64,000 nt of DNA from Apodospora peruviana (Eukaryota > Ascomycota > Sordariomycetes > Sordariales > Lasiosphaeriaceae), in the NCBI GenBank assembly GCA_033439685.1, contig JAUEDM010000001.1, positions 2,790,001 to 2,854,000 of the forward strand. The letters run 5' to 3'. Below are positions 46,172 through 57,928 of this stretch, piece by piece (position 1 is the stretch's first letter; every line of letters begins with the position of its first letter). Position numbers and translations under genes: made by a program. Under the pieces are notes generated by a model, which saw only the letters and a program-made list of their open reading frames with translations, was not told the origin of the DNA and searched no databases.

Positions 46172-47508
46172 ATGGTAACCATAACAGAGACGGTTGATGC
46201 TGAGGAGGCTGTTCCTCGGAACGTTGCTGGGGCTATGTCCGAACCAGAGGGTGAGCACTTGGCAAAGTTTCCCCCTTTCGAACCCCCAAGATTGGGTGAA
46301 AGCTTTGAAGTGGATGAGAATATTGTGACGGGTGAGCATACGCACTTCCTTTCTATCTTCAAGCTGCTTCAGTTTGCTGACTCTTGAATGATCAACCAGC
46401 TCTCCCTATCCTTGGGTCTGAGTAATCCGTGCCAATGTCTACGGAAACTCTCTCTGGGGTCGCACAGCCAAGATTGTCTGCCGGCGAGACTGTTGCTTAC
46501 TTTCACAAGGTTGGTCGGTGGGCAGTTCAGATCATCACTAAGGTACCTACCTACCTTAGTCACACTATGCTAAAGAAAAGGGAGCTGGTCAGGCAATCCA
46601 ACATGAGATGAGCTCGCCCATGATCGAAGCCGACTTTGAGTCTCTCAAAGCTCTCCATCAAGTGTCCGCGACGTTTGCTCCTCGCCCTTACGCTGGGGCG
46701 TCTACAGAAGTGATCTGACCTGCCACTTCATGCTCACGGAGTACCGCGACATCGGCCAGCAGCCCCCCGAGCGGGTGAAATTCACTGCACGCCTGGCAGA
46801 GCTCCACAAGAACTCTGTCTCACCCACCGGTAAGTTCGGGTTCCACATGAAGACTATGGTCGGGCCCATCACGCAGCACAATGACGGCTGGAGCGATTCC
46901 TGGGAAGATATATTCGCCAACTTCTTCGGGGGGCTGCTCGATCTAGACGGTGAAAAGAACGAACCCTGGCCCGAGTTCGAGCATACCAAGCACCTCACCA
47001 AAGTCAGGGTGATCCCCCTGCTGCTGTGGCCGCTGCAGAGCCACGGCAGAAATAGCAAGCCCTGCCTCGTGCACGGAAACCTGTGGGATGGGAATGCCGC
47101 GACCGATAGGCAGACGGTAGAACCGTTCATCTTTCGATCCCCAGTCCTTCTCTGCGCACAACGAGTACGAGACGGGAAACTGGAGGGCGTCACGCCATCG
47201 TCTGAGCAGTAAGACCTATATCCGGCAGTATCAGCGAAAATTTGCCATGTCTGAACCTGCTGAGGACTGGAACGCCCGAAACCTCCTTTACTCGTTGGTT
47301 ACAATACGAGTGCGGCTATTCTCTACCCTGCCATGAAACAACGTGAGGCGTAAGTGCTGAGCAGACCCTGAGGTCGAACAAGGTGACTACAGCCTCGCCG
47401 ATCTGACATTGCCACAGCATTCACGAAGGGATGAAGGACTTGTGTATGCGTTTCTGTGTTGAGGAATCAAGGCAAGACTTCGGGGAGAGACTATCACAAA
47501 GCAGCTGA
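46172..47508 (+). pseudogene. Fructosamine-3-kinase-family gene, broken by five frameshifts
   Basis: The three frames together spell a fructosamine/ketosamine-3-kinase-like protein: VDENIVTALP, then IRANVYGNSLWGRTAKI, AGETVAYFHKV, EADFESLKALHQVSATFAPRP, WGVYRSDL, FMLTEYRDIGQQPP, KFGFHMKTMVGP, SWEDIFANFF, PCLVHGNLWDGNAATD (catalytic loop), DPQSFSAHNEYETGNWR and DWNARNLLYSL. The frame breaks near 46422 (one base missing, making TAA), 46476, 46692 (one missing), 47132 (one extra T) and 47298 (one missing). At least three introns look intact: 46332-46399, about 46542-46580 and about 47350-47419. The lesions are indels, not the C-to-T changes of RIP. Intact enzymes of this family phosphorylate glycated amines so that they can be removed from proteins. 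Sequencing error seems unlikely for five sites, but only reads could exclude it. Confidence 0.8.
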
Positions 47509-50417
47509 CTGGAAGCGACGCGGGTAATGACGAGTTAGCCACCGTCTCGAGGTAATACCATACCTAGCTGGACAGAAGTCACCGGAGACGGAGAAGATGG
47601 ACGACGGTCTGTCCTGCAACTGATATCTATCATCCCACCGGGGATGGTTAAACTAGCTTACAGACCTTTGAAGGCTTCCCCCAGTAACTAGTGCTTGTGT
47701 TGACAAGAGTTACACAAACAGGCGCCGTTTGATGCGCCTCTCCTCTGGAAGGAGACGCATATGCTTCGGGCGGTCTTTCAAACAAGACCTCGCTACTCTC
47801 AATGAGACACCCCCCAGAATCTAAACGCAAAACTGACATGCCGGAAGCACGGAATCCTGAGAGGGTTGACCTGTAGGTGCAGAACGAAAACATACTAGGT
47901 ATTGTCAGCAAAAGCGGAAGACTAGCAGAGACTGCCAGTCCAGATGCAGGGCCATAACCCGACTCTGATCCAGTCCGGTCCAGTGCAGTCCGGTCCAAAT
48001 CCAACTACCTAGCACGTGCCTAGGTTTCTTGACTGGCGGTGGCCAGATACCCATCAGTCCATGACGGCAACTACACCCAAGCCTCTCGTGCAGTAGCTGT
48101 GCACCCTCCCTTGGCGAAGCGGTAAGTCTGATATCACGATCAAGCGATGATAGCTGCTAGCCCCTGGGTGACGATGACGCGTCCTGCAGCTCAGCTCTTG
48201 GAGCAGAACTAAACCTGTGTCTCATCCTTTCCTCTTTTCGCCTCCTTGGCTTTTTTTCGGCTTATACATAATAGCTTCGTGCGTAGCTTGCCACGTGCTT
48301 GCTTGCTTGACAGTCCGGGGAAAGAGGGCCTGGCCCCGGCACGGGAGAGCGAACAAGGTGGAGAAGAGGAAGGATATCATGACGGAAGAAGCCAATGACG
48401 GGTCCCCGCCGAGCCTCATACCTCAACGTTGACCGAACGGAACCCGATCCCGCGGGCCAAGCAAGGGCCTACGTAGCTATCGGTTTCAGAAGGGTGGTAA
48501 TGGGTACGCAGAGTCCTCCTCTGATCCTGGATGCCGGAGACCAATAACACACCTGTAAATGTGCAGCCTCGTCCTGTCCGCGATACTTATTCATCGACAA
48601 GTCGGGAGGAGGCCTCTTCTTGTGCGGTTCATCAGAACTACTGTAGTCGACTATTGAAAAGGACGGGACGGGATGGTGGGGGTGGGGTTGCTTTGAAGTA
48701 GGAGATCATCACGTAGTCTCGTACCCGAGTGACGATAATACATACACCAAAGTTATTCTAGTGTAGCACATATCTAGTAGTATGCGGCTGGAGCACGAGC
48801 ATGGATGATAGTCGGTATTACTCACAACTGACAAATTGCTCTGGCCAGCGTCCACCATCCAGACTTTGGACCGATAAGGAATCGCGGCTTGCGTAGAACT
48901 GTGGCTTTGATCATCATTCGGCACCGACTATTGCAGGCCGTTAACCGGTTTGTTGGACGAATCTTCCCTTTCCAACGGAGTCATGGTAGGCATTCCGATC
49001 AGTATGTGAGCATTCCGCGGGCTTCGTGCTGCACGCATTGTAATCCGGTGCATGAAAACTGCCAGTAACTTACCAGGGCCACATTTGAGATACATGTAGT
49101 ACAAGCCCGAATATTTGCACTTGCTACTGGGCTGTTGAAAATGCACCGGTGCACGCAGCAAAAAGGTAAAATCCGCGACCAACGGCAACCGGAATTGATA
49201 CCGGCGATCCCTTAAGATATATGGAGTACCTAGGTACGGGTTAGGCATTAAGACATTAATTAACTCCGTGTGGTGTACGGATTACCTTCCATTGTTGTTA
49301 GCAGCACTTTATCAAAGACCTCAGCTTACCTAATGTTCCATCCGGCAGTGATCGCCGTGCTATTCCCAAAAGACTGTAGTGGCTTTGCTCCCCAGGCTAT
49401 TTTGGGCCCTGAAAGTTCCCTAGATTTCCTTTCGTTGTCCATTCCTGTTTCGTTCGTGAGCAACATCTCGCTGATGGACTTGCACATAGCAAAGAGCAGG
49501 ATTTCGGGTGTGCGACGTCCTCACAGTCTTCCCGCATGGTCTTATCGTGATTAGTTCTCTCTCAAGACATGATGTGCCGAAAGAGTGATTGATCTGCCCG
49601 ACAAGGAGACTTCGAGCATCGCGGTGGTTGATCCTTTAGGGAGGGCGTTCGGGGGGCGGGGGGCCGTGGCTGTGCCTGCGTGCCGAGCAAAGAATAGGAG
49701 AGGAACAGGCGGCGAGTTCCTTAACAAAGTCCTGCAGTCCCACCCACCGGTCATGCATTTTGTAGAAAGGGGGGCCCTCAAAAGGTGGTGGTCAGAGACG
49801 GGTGGTACGTACCCGATCGGCGGCAGAGTCTTGATCACATCTGCCAAGCGCGAAAGTTCCAGCCCGGCCGCGAACAGGCATGCAGTGTGCAAATGCACTG
49901 GCGTCGATTGGATGTGGTCTGCAACGCTCGGCGCTGGCTCGCAGAGGAACAAACAGAGCTCATTCCAATGTTTGTCGGGACGGACTCCCTGCCGGACCCC
50001 TGACGCCTCTAGGTATCGTGCCGCTCATGTCCCTTTGGTCTCACCCGTAGGGCGATCTTTGTCAGTTGCTGAAGTTCCGATAATAAAGCCCATTGACGTT
50101 CCTACTTAGTTAGCCCATTCCCATCGACCTTGAGAAGCACTTTTATTGTTCCTCCTTCTCCCTGGCAACTGCCACGCGTGTTTTGGGATCATCTCGACTG
50201 CACGCACCTCCGAAACGTACAGCTGAAGATCGGAGTTCAGGAGCCACACCGGGACTTGCATATATCCCCTCCCTTTCCCGAAAAGGCGCCCGACTCTGCC
50301 CTTTCTCGTCTCAATTAATCGGCAGCCCCTTCCACCCCCATCTTACCTTGTCTTAACTCAAGTCATTCTGCCAAGTTGGTATTGTCACTGGCATCTCTTA
50401 TCGCCCAGTAATCAGCG
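47509..50417. other. Long spacer upstream of the DOMON-b561 gene
   Basis: About 2.9 kb. Frames at 47648-48004, 49551-49952 and 49585-50109 have no recognisable motif. The exact palindrome TACCTAGGTA lies at 49227-49236. The last 300 bases are C/T-rich. Confidence 0.45.
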
Positions 50418-51910
50418 ATGAAGTCTTTTTCCTGGCCTTTGTTGGCCGCGGCGCTGTCGTGTGAGTCCAGTTCAATCAATACCCTCGGGTTGCTTGCCCT
50501 TGCGACGGGGAGCCCACATCGTTGCCGTCACTGTGATCCCGCACCTGATAAACATGATGACTGATAATTGGTGTAGACGCCGGCACTGTTAACGGCGCGT
50601 TACAACGGACTTGCGCCTCCGGAGCAGATAACGTGTGCTTCAGCATTGGCGTGCCCGCATCGTCAGCGAGCGCAGGGTCCGGCAACATATACTTCCAGAT
50701 TTCGGCACCGACAAAGTACCAATGGGTCGCATTAGGAACAGGGACCGGCATGTCGGGCTCGAACATATTTCTCATGTACCAGGACGGAGCTGGCAACTTG
50801 ACTCTGTCGCCTCGTCGGGGAACTCGCTACACGGAACCAAAGCTGGACACGAGTAGCGATGCCGCCAAACTGACCCTTCTCGCCGGAAGTGGTGTAAACG
50901 GCGATACGATGGTCGCCAATGTGAAGTGTGCAAATTGCGAGTCCTGGAGTGGCGGTACGCTGTCGTTGACGAGCACGGGGAACTGGATCAGCGCATGGCG
51001 GGAGGGATCTTCGCTCTCAACGACGGAGAAAAGCGCCCAAATCAGCCAACATGACGATACTGCGCGGTTCCAACTCGATATGAGTACGGCATCCATTAGC
51101 TCGGATAGCAACCCTTTCACCCAAGCTAGCACCAGTTCCGGAACTGGCAGCGGAAGTGGGTCCGGCTCGGGCTCGGGCTCGGGCTCGGGGTCTGGATCCG
51201 GTAGTGGGTCCACGGGTAACGGCTTTACCAACGAGGGAGGCAGTCTGGTGAACAACAGGATACTCGTGGCACATGGTGTTGTCATGGCAATAGTGATGGC
51301 AATTCTATATCCTCTCGGCTCGCTTCTGATGCCGCTGCTGGGTAAGTGGTATATCCATGCTGCGTGGCAGTCTATTACCTTCATCCTCATGTGGGTTGGC
51401 TTTGGCATTGGCGTGAAATGTGCGATGGATAGGGATGAGGTATGTGACTGCCTAGAGCCTAAACGGATGAGCTCTCCTTATATGCTGACACGTTTCCAGC
51501 TCTTTGAGCAAACACACACTATTCTGGGGACGGTCGTCGTCTGCCTTCTGGTGATCCAACCCTTTCTTGGGCTTGCGCATCATCGGCATTATGTGGCGAA
51601 CAAGAGCCGCGGACTGGTTAGCCACGCACACATCTGGTGGGGACGGTCGCTGTTGGTGCTGGGTGTTATAAACGGTGGTCTAGGACTGCAACTGGCCGAG
51701 GAGCGCAAGTCACTTGTCATCGCCTACAGCGTCATTGCTGGCATTGTCTTCCTTCTTTACCTCCTTGCCAAGCTGTGGGCATCGTTCGGCAGCAAAAGGC
51801 GCGCTGGTTCGAAGCAGCCCGGCAGCCCGATCTCCCTTTCGTCGCGGGAGCCTCAGAGGCGGCCGTTTCAAGAGGGCAAACGGAATAGGGAAGACGGGAG
51901 GTATGTGTAG
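50418..51910 (+). CDS. Secreted/membrane DOMON-cytochrome b561 protein
   Basis: Exons 50418-50460, 50577-51439 and 51500-51910 give 438 aa. A signal peptide (MKSFSWPLLLAAALS) precedes a DOMON domain of the cellobiose-dehydrogenase cytochrome type (NVCFSIGVP, YWQ-like YQWVALGTG, MSGSNIFLMYQDGAGNLTLS). A Gly-Ser repeat linker of about 25 residues follows, then a b561-like membrane part with about five segments. Its His residues (ILVAHGVVMAI, YIHAAWQSI, TILGTVVV, SHAHIWWGR) would bind haem. Such proteins are thought to carry electrons across the plasma membrane, for example in iron or oxidative metabolism. The second intron (60 bp) is in frame without a stop, so retention would insert 20 residues between two membrane segments. 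Substrate and partner are unknown. Confidence 0.88.
51125..51215 (+). repeat. Gly-Ser coding repeat (GGCTCG-type hexamers)
   Basis: A run of GGC/TCG and GGC/TCT hexamers encodes about ten Gly-Ser pairs that link the DOMON and b561 domains. The hexamer array may vary in length between strains. Bounds are approximate. Confidence 0.8.
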
Positions 51911-52694
51911 GTAGGTGGTTTGAATGGTAGAGTTTATCGCCTGTGGATTAACCGTATATAGATGGAAGGTGCAAATAGAATGCGCAAGATTGGAGAGATG
52001 GCCAAGGGCGTTTAACTGGTGGCGTAATACTTTTTTTTTTGCAGGCTTTTGGGGTTTTTACACTGGGTCGATTGGAATACAGCATTTGAAGTTGGAAGAA
52101 TTGAAACTAAGGTAGTATTAAAGTACAGTCTAGCATCAAGCTCAAATCATGAAAGCTCCTCGGGGTTGTCGCTTCCTTGCTTGAGCTCGCCCCACCTTCG
52201 CCGTGCTGTCGGTGATGAGCGATGGAGCAAAGCTCCCCTGAGTCCCGTCATCGCTGCTGCGCGTGCTGGCTGCCCTCGGTGCAACCAACAAAAAAAAACT
52301 TGAACTTTGAGTGTTCCGGCACCCCAGTTCAAATTGCTTCTAGAGCAGAGAGGAAGTCAAGTCTAGTTTGAAGCTTTGGTCTAGAAAACACAGTGAAATG
52401 CAGATGATGTGAATAAGGGAATATGAGGTAATACAGGGGACGGATTACAAGGCTACCATATGTGGCGCTCACGTGACTCCAGCCAACCTTACCGATCCCT
52501 CCCGAGATCTGGCGTCTGTGGCGCTAAACTCCAAATGTGATGCACTGACTAGAGAGTTCAGCCGGAATTTTGAAAACCTCTCAGTCAACGACCTCCACCT
52601 TTCTGTCCGGCCCCGAACTGAGCTCGACCAGCTTGCTCTCCCCCACAAGCGTCAATCTCGTCAATTGCGCCGCCACCACACAACGCATTTCAAA
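51911..52694. other. Spacer between the DOMON-b561 gene and ATP14
   Basis: About 780 bp; no gene seen. A poly-T tract lies at about 52030 and an A-rich tract at about 52290. Confidence 0.5.
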
Positions 52695-53555
52695 ATGCTC
52701 TCTCCTCTTACTCGGGCTTCGGTACGTTTTTATTTACGATCTCGCGTCGGCCGTTGTTGATGTCAATTGGGAGGGGGGACGTGTTTGGGAGGACCTTGAA
52801 ACGACTAGATAGGAGATGGATGGGATAGCTAAGCTAACGCCACCTCGTGTTCTCGGGAAAACAGTCCGCTCGCAAGGCCATCGCGACTGTCTCCAGACTC
52901 GCCGGCCGAAATGCCGCGAGAACCTTCATCGCCCCTACGGTGTCGCGGAGAGGTACGTGCTTCATCGCTTTCGGCTTCGGAACGTGTCGGATATCTTTAC
53001 GGACGGTCAATTGGTGGTTGGAAGGGCAGGGTTGAGCTGGCAATTGGATGTGCGAGGATGGCATGGAGGTCAATGGCTGGATCTTGGCGTCTGATGGCTC
53101 CTCGATAGCCGGACATGTTGAGGTCAACTCCCGACAAATCGACCTACCTGCTTCTCTGAGCACGACAGCCACTATCTCAACCCCGTCGTACCGCCTCCCT
53201 CACACCCATCGAGACTTATGCTACGTTATATTGGCCCATGCATTTTGACAAGTTCTAACTTTTTTCTCTTTGTGCAGCGGACTTTGTCCAGGAGCTCTAC
53301 CTCAAGGAGCTAAAGTCATACAAGCCGACCCCGATCAAGGACTCCGACTCCGTTGGCCAAGTCGCTACTTTCAGCCTGCCCAAGATCCCCAAGTCCCCCG
53401 AGGAGGCCGACCTTGCTTCCAGCCTGAAGGAGTACGAGACCATGGCCGTCGAGGTCGAGGGTCAGGAGGCCTCGGAGGCTGGCAAGCCGGCAGCCGCCGT
53501 TGTTGAGGACTGGCTGGTCGAGGAGGAAGAGGACGATGCCGCCCACGCCCACTAA
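52695..53555 (+). CDS. atp14: Mitochondrial ATP synthase subunit h (Atp14-like)
   Basis: Exons 52695-52721, 52865-52952 and 53278-53555 give 130 aa. An Arg/Ala-rich presequence (SARKAIATVSRLAGRNAARTF) precedes the mature protein ADFVQELYLKELKSYKPTPIKDSD, TFSLPKIPKSPEEADLASSLKEYE, and an acidic EDWLVEEEEDD tail. This matches subunit h of the fungal F1Fo ATP synthase, part of the peripheral stalk. Intron 1 (143 bp) and intron 2 (325 bp) are longer than most in the window. The first exon encodes only nine residues. A junction codon (G|CG) at the second intron restores the conserved Ala-Asp-Phe. Confidence 0.92.
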
Positions 53556-55091
53556 AAAAGTAATGGTTTTTGATACTGGGTTCAACTGGTCCTGGCATAT
53601 CTTGGGTAGCTGGTCAGACAAGGTAGAACAGCAGCCGAATTGCTGCTTTCTCCGCTTTCTGCCCGGGAACGGATGAGGAGCCATAATGGGCGTTTTAAGT
53701 AATGCTTATATCCCTCCGTTGTGTCAGTCGAGTGGAAGTTCTCGGTTGGTGCCGGAGGTAGATGAATGAGGGGGCTGGAGGAGGGTGTGTGTAATTGTGT
53801 ACATTTGTTCTTTTACGTTATCAGACACCATTGCTGAGACCTTTTTGCCGTGTGGACCTAGAGGTCTACCTGATCGTGACTGTGGACGTATATGTATGCT
53901 TTGCAGACTGTAAAAACCCACCGGGCAGTACTGAACATACTTAACACGCACCTTCTTCCTATCACGAATCCATGTTAAAGCAACATCCACAGTCTTACAG
54001 GGCATGTGCGATCGTATCTTGCCTGCTCGCCGGAGCATCTTCTTCATAACGCTCGCGATGTAGTTTAAAACATATACGTATGATATATCCCGCACTACAA
54101 CTCGGCCAAGTGCGTAATGGTAGCTATCGAGCAGGTGAATAACCAACCAGATCTAACTGGAAGAGAAAAGGGAAGCCAGCCATATGCCATATAGGTATAT
54201 CGAAGGTTGTGCCATTATGAGAGTGACAGTACACACCGTCTCTGTGTACGATACATACTCGTACTTTGGTATACATATTCTTGTCTGTATATTCAGGCAC
54301 CGAAAGAAACAGATACGTCGGTAAATACCTAATGCTATTATTATTTTGTTTCTCCGTTGACCCGTTAAAGGACAACTTATTAATTAATGACCTACATCGC
54401 ACGCAGCACGCACGCACACTCTCCCTCGACGAGGCAGAACCCTCACAATCTCCATGTAAAACTGACCTAGTTACCTCAAGTATAACAGAACCTCCTCAAC
54501 CGTCAATCACCTTTTTTCTTCTCTCATATGTGCTGCCCTGCCGGACCCCAACCATCACAAAAACCACCACCAATCTTCCATCAAGGCATGGTACACATTA
54601 GGTGAGAACCTTGGCGAATAAGAGTGGCGACTTGTTCGTTCGAACAGAGGGTAAGCTTGAAAACTCAGAATGCCTCCCTCACCACCGCCGCACCTAGTGA
54701 CTAGCACAAGACAGAAAAGACAAGCAATAAACAGATATCAATCGCAACGTGGGGATTTATTGACATTCTTTTTCTTTCCGCGCATCATGCTCCTTGGAAC
54801 CCATTCCCAGATATCAACTCCTTCGGCACCATGGAAAACGCCCTGCCTGGTGTGCAGCAATCCGGCCAAACCTAACACCCTTCCCCCATGCCGAAAACAA
54901 GGGAAACAAGTCCAAACCGCCTTAAAATGCATTATGCCGTGATGTTCATGTGGAGTCATCAACTCTGAGTTTCTTTCTTCTTTTCGCGGCCCCCCGAGCT
55001 GGACTGGGGATGAGAAATAACAAAGTAAAGCCGCTAACTATGACGAGCGGGCAGTGGCAGACAGAAAACATAGATGGGGCAAAGACCTAGT
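53556..55091. other. Convergent spacer between ATP14 and SCH9
   Basis: About 1.5 kb; no supported gene. Contains the 3' UTRs of both. Confidence 0.5.
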
Positions 55092-57928
55092 TTACTCGTC
55101 AAAGCCCTGCGGGCCAAACAACTGCTCGTCGTTCGTGTTGGTCTTGATGATGCCACTCATCCGATTGGCGTGTCGTGGGTCAATGTCATGCAAGTCGTCC
55201 CACTCGTCATCATGTTTACGGTCGCTAGCGTCATCCATGTCCTGATCTTCATACCTGCCAGGATACCGGTCCTTCATGTGATCGTCGAGTGCACTCTCAT
55301 CGACGAAGGTGAAGCCCTGGAAGTTTGCCTGAACCGAAGGAGACAGCGGAGTGGACGTCGCATAGCCCTTTGCTAGAGCAGCTGCGCGCTCGTTGAGGGA
55401 CCCATTGGTGTTAAGCGCATTGGTGAATTCAGGGTCGAAATACGATACGTCGGTATCGCTCTTTAGTTGAGGTTTGAAGGGTGGTGTAATAAGCTTCTTG
55501 GAGAGCGCGTCCCAATCGATGTCATGGAAGAAGGCGTGTCTCTTCAGCTCCTCAGCATCATCAGTGGCGCCCAACCGGTGCTTCGGGTTCCTATTAAGTA
55601 ACCCTTTCACAAAGTTCCGTCCTTCCAGCGACAACGTGTCGCGAGGAAACCTGACCTTGCCGAATGCAATGTTCTTGTACATTTGCTGCGTATCCTCAGC
55701 GTAGAATGGACTCCAGCCACAGCACATTTCAAACACAAGAACGCCCAAAGACCAAAAGTCCACCATCTTGGTGTAACCAGCCTCGTCCAAGAGCACCTCG
55801 GGAGCCAAGTATTCAGTCGTGCCGCAGAATGTGTTGGTTGTATCGTTCTTGGTCAGGTTTGCTTTGGACAAGCCAAAGTCACATAGCGCAATGTGACCGT
55901 TCGCATCGAGAAGAATGTTCTCCGGTTTCAGATCGCGATACACGATATCGTTTTGGTGTAGATGTTGGATGGCGAGAATCAGTTCGGCGATATAGAACTT
56001 GGCACGCTTCTCCTCAAACCGTTGCTCTTTTTGCAGATGCCAGAAGAGCTCTCCGCCAGACATGTAATCGGTCACCAGGTAAAGGTCCGATGGCGTCTGG
56101 AAGGAGAACTTCAAGCCGACGATGAAGGGCGAATCCGACATAGCCGTCCGTACCAGGATATTGCGCTCACCAACAGTGTGAGCCACTTCTTTCTTTTGAA
56201 CAATGACTTTCTTTGATAAAACCTTCATCGCGTATATCCGTTTGGTGTCTTTCTTCCGCACTTGGTATACCTGGCCAAACGTGCCTTTCCCGATAAGCCG
56301 CAAGATTTGGAAATCTTCGGGTCCGAAGTGCTTCTGGTCGGTTCTCTGGTAAAATGCCTCTACGTATATTTCACCTGTGGGCGTATTCTCAGCCATCGTG
56401 TCGGCATGGCCGCTAAGACCATACCACCTTCGCACTGGGCGGTCTTTCTCGGCTCGAAAATCCACATGTCCGAGGAATTCTTCAGACTCTCCGAATAGTG
56501 CGTGACCGTAAACTGAAATGTCGACAAGCATATCTGAATCTACCACATCACTGTAACATTGTTAGTCCCAGCTCTGAGAGTACCAAGCCGCACCACTTAC
56601 AAGATAGCTTCGGCGTCCCATTTGGGATTGGTGAAGGACCGACGTGAGTTGCGATTCCGGAAAGTATTGAAATCACTAAGGCTTGTGTTGCTGCTTTGGC
56701 GACTTCTCATCGGAATAGCCATCGCAGGTCTGCCAGAATCACTCCCTTGACGCTGAATGGGGACACCTCCCATCGCAACTGCGGCGATTGCAGCGTCATC
56801 ATCATCTTCCGCAGGACGAGGACCACCTGAGATCAGCTCGCTGCGCTGAAAGACAACGACAACGTAGGGGTCCTTGCACTTCCTCAACCCCCTAGCCTCC
56901 GAAATCTTGATTGTGAGCTTTCCTTTGGCGGCAGGGGCTTGCGCTCCTGGAGGAGTCGGCGTGTGAGTGGCTGTCCGGTCAATCCTCTCGCCATTTTCCT
57001 TGCTTGTGTTGCTGCTAGACCGTTCGCTTTGCGACGGCTGGGCGGAAGAAAGCGCTCGAGTCGGGGTATTTGCACCGCTCTTGTTGTCCGGAACAAGTGT
57101 TAGCTTCTTGAGCTGTAGTATACAGGCGGACTCGTAAGAAACATCCTCATCTCCCTGATTAACGCGTGGACGCTTTGGGGAGCTTGGGGCAGTGGAAGCA
57201 CGCCCTGCGGGATTGGAGAGATGGCGGGCGGGGACGCTTGATTCATCAACAGTGCCAGTCGTTAAGGGCGCAAGGAGAGATGATCTCCGGGCTTTCCCCT
57301 TTGTAGAATCCGATATACTCATGTGACGGATACTAACCGGCCGTGTGACCGGAGGAGTTCCGCTGCTGGACTTATCACTGCCAGAATCACGCTGGTAGTT
57401 GCGCAACGAAGATCGCTGCGACGTTGGAGGAGTTGGGTATGGGTGCAGTTGGCTACCTTCTTGATGCAACGGCTCTGCAGAAGGTCCCGCCATCTCATGA
57501 TCGAGGAGAGGAGGACCTTGCTGTGATGAGACAGTGCATGTAGCCGGCTCAACAGGGCTGAGGGGGAGCTGAGACGTGGGGGCAACCTGCGAGGATACCT
57601 CGATCCGGGGCGAGGCAGGCTCCAGAAGAGTTGCACTTTGTCCATTGCTCTTGAAAGAACCTGACAACAACCGCTGAAAAGAGCTTGGACGAACCTGGTT
57701 GAAATAGCTCATGATGCCCGGCAGCCGCTTGTCCTGGAGATCGGGCTGTGGAGTCGCAACGCCAGAACGCGGTGTGTCATACCCAAACTGATCCACTCCA
57801 TCTTCCTCTGCTGCTGCCACAGACCTGCTGCGCAAATTGTTAACAACTGACATGTCGAGACGCTTATAAAATTCAGGCCACGGACGAGACCAGACGTGCT
57901 GAGAAAAAGGTGGAGTGAGGGGAAACAT
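55092..57928 (-). CDS. sch9: AGC kinase Sch9 (C2-like domain plus kinase)
   Basis: Exons 57928-56601 and 56550-55092 (50-bp intron) give 928 aa with the start at 57928. The N-terminal half is Ser/Pro-rich (GYDTPRSGVATPQPDLQDKRLPG). A C2-like domain follows (KLTIKISEARGLRKCKDPYVVVVFQRSEL ... FTNPKWDAEAIFDVVDSDMLVDISVYGHALFGESEEFLGHV). The kinase core has GKGTFGQV, YRDLKPENILLD, DFGLSK, FCGTTEYLAPE, and the C-terminal hydrophobic motif FQGFTFV. This C2-kinase layout is Sch9 (fungal S6K/AKT-type kinase under TORC1), controlling ribosome biogenesis, stress and lifespan. The ATG at 57928 has a poor context, and a separate first exon near 59.4 kb may be the true start (see next entry). Confidence 0.9.

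Noticed and set aside
46172..47508. RIP as the cause of the broken fructosamine-kinase-like gene
   Set aside because: The lesions are single-base insertions and deletions; I see no cluster of C-to-T/G-to-A stops.
49585..50109. 174-codon plus-strand frame upstream of the DOMON-b561 gene
   Set aside because: Overlaps an antisense frame of similar length, no motif, probably chance in GC-rich DNA.
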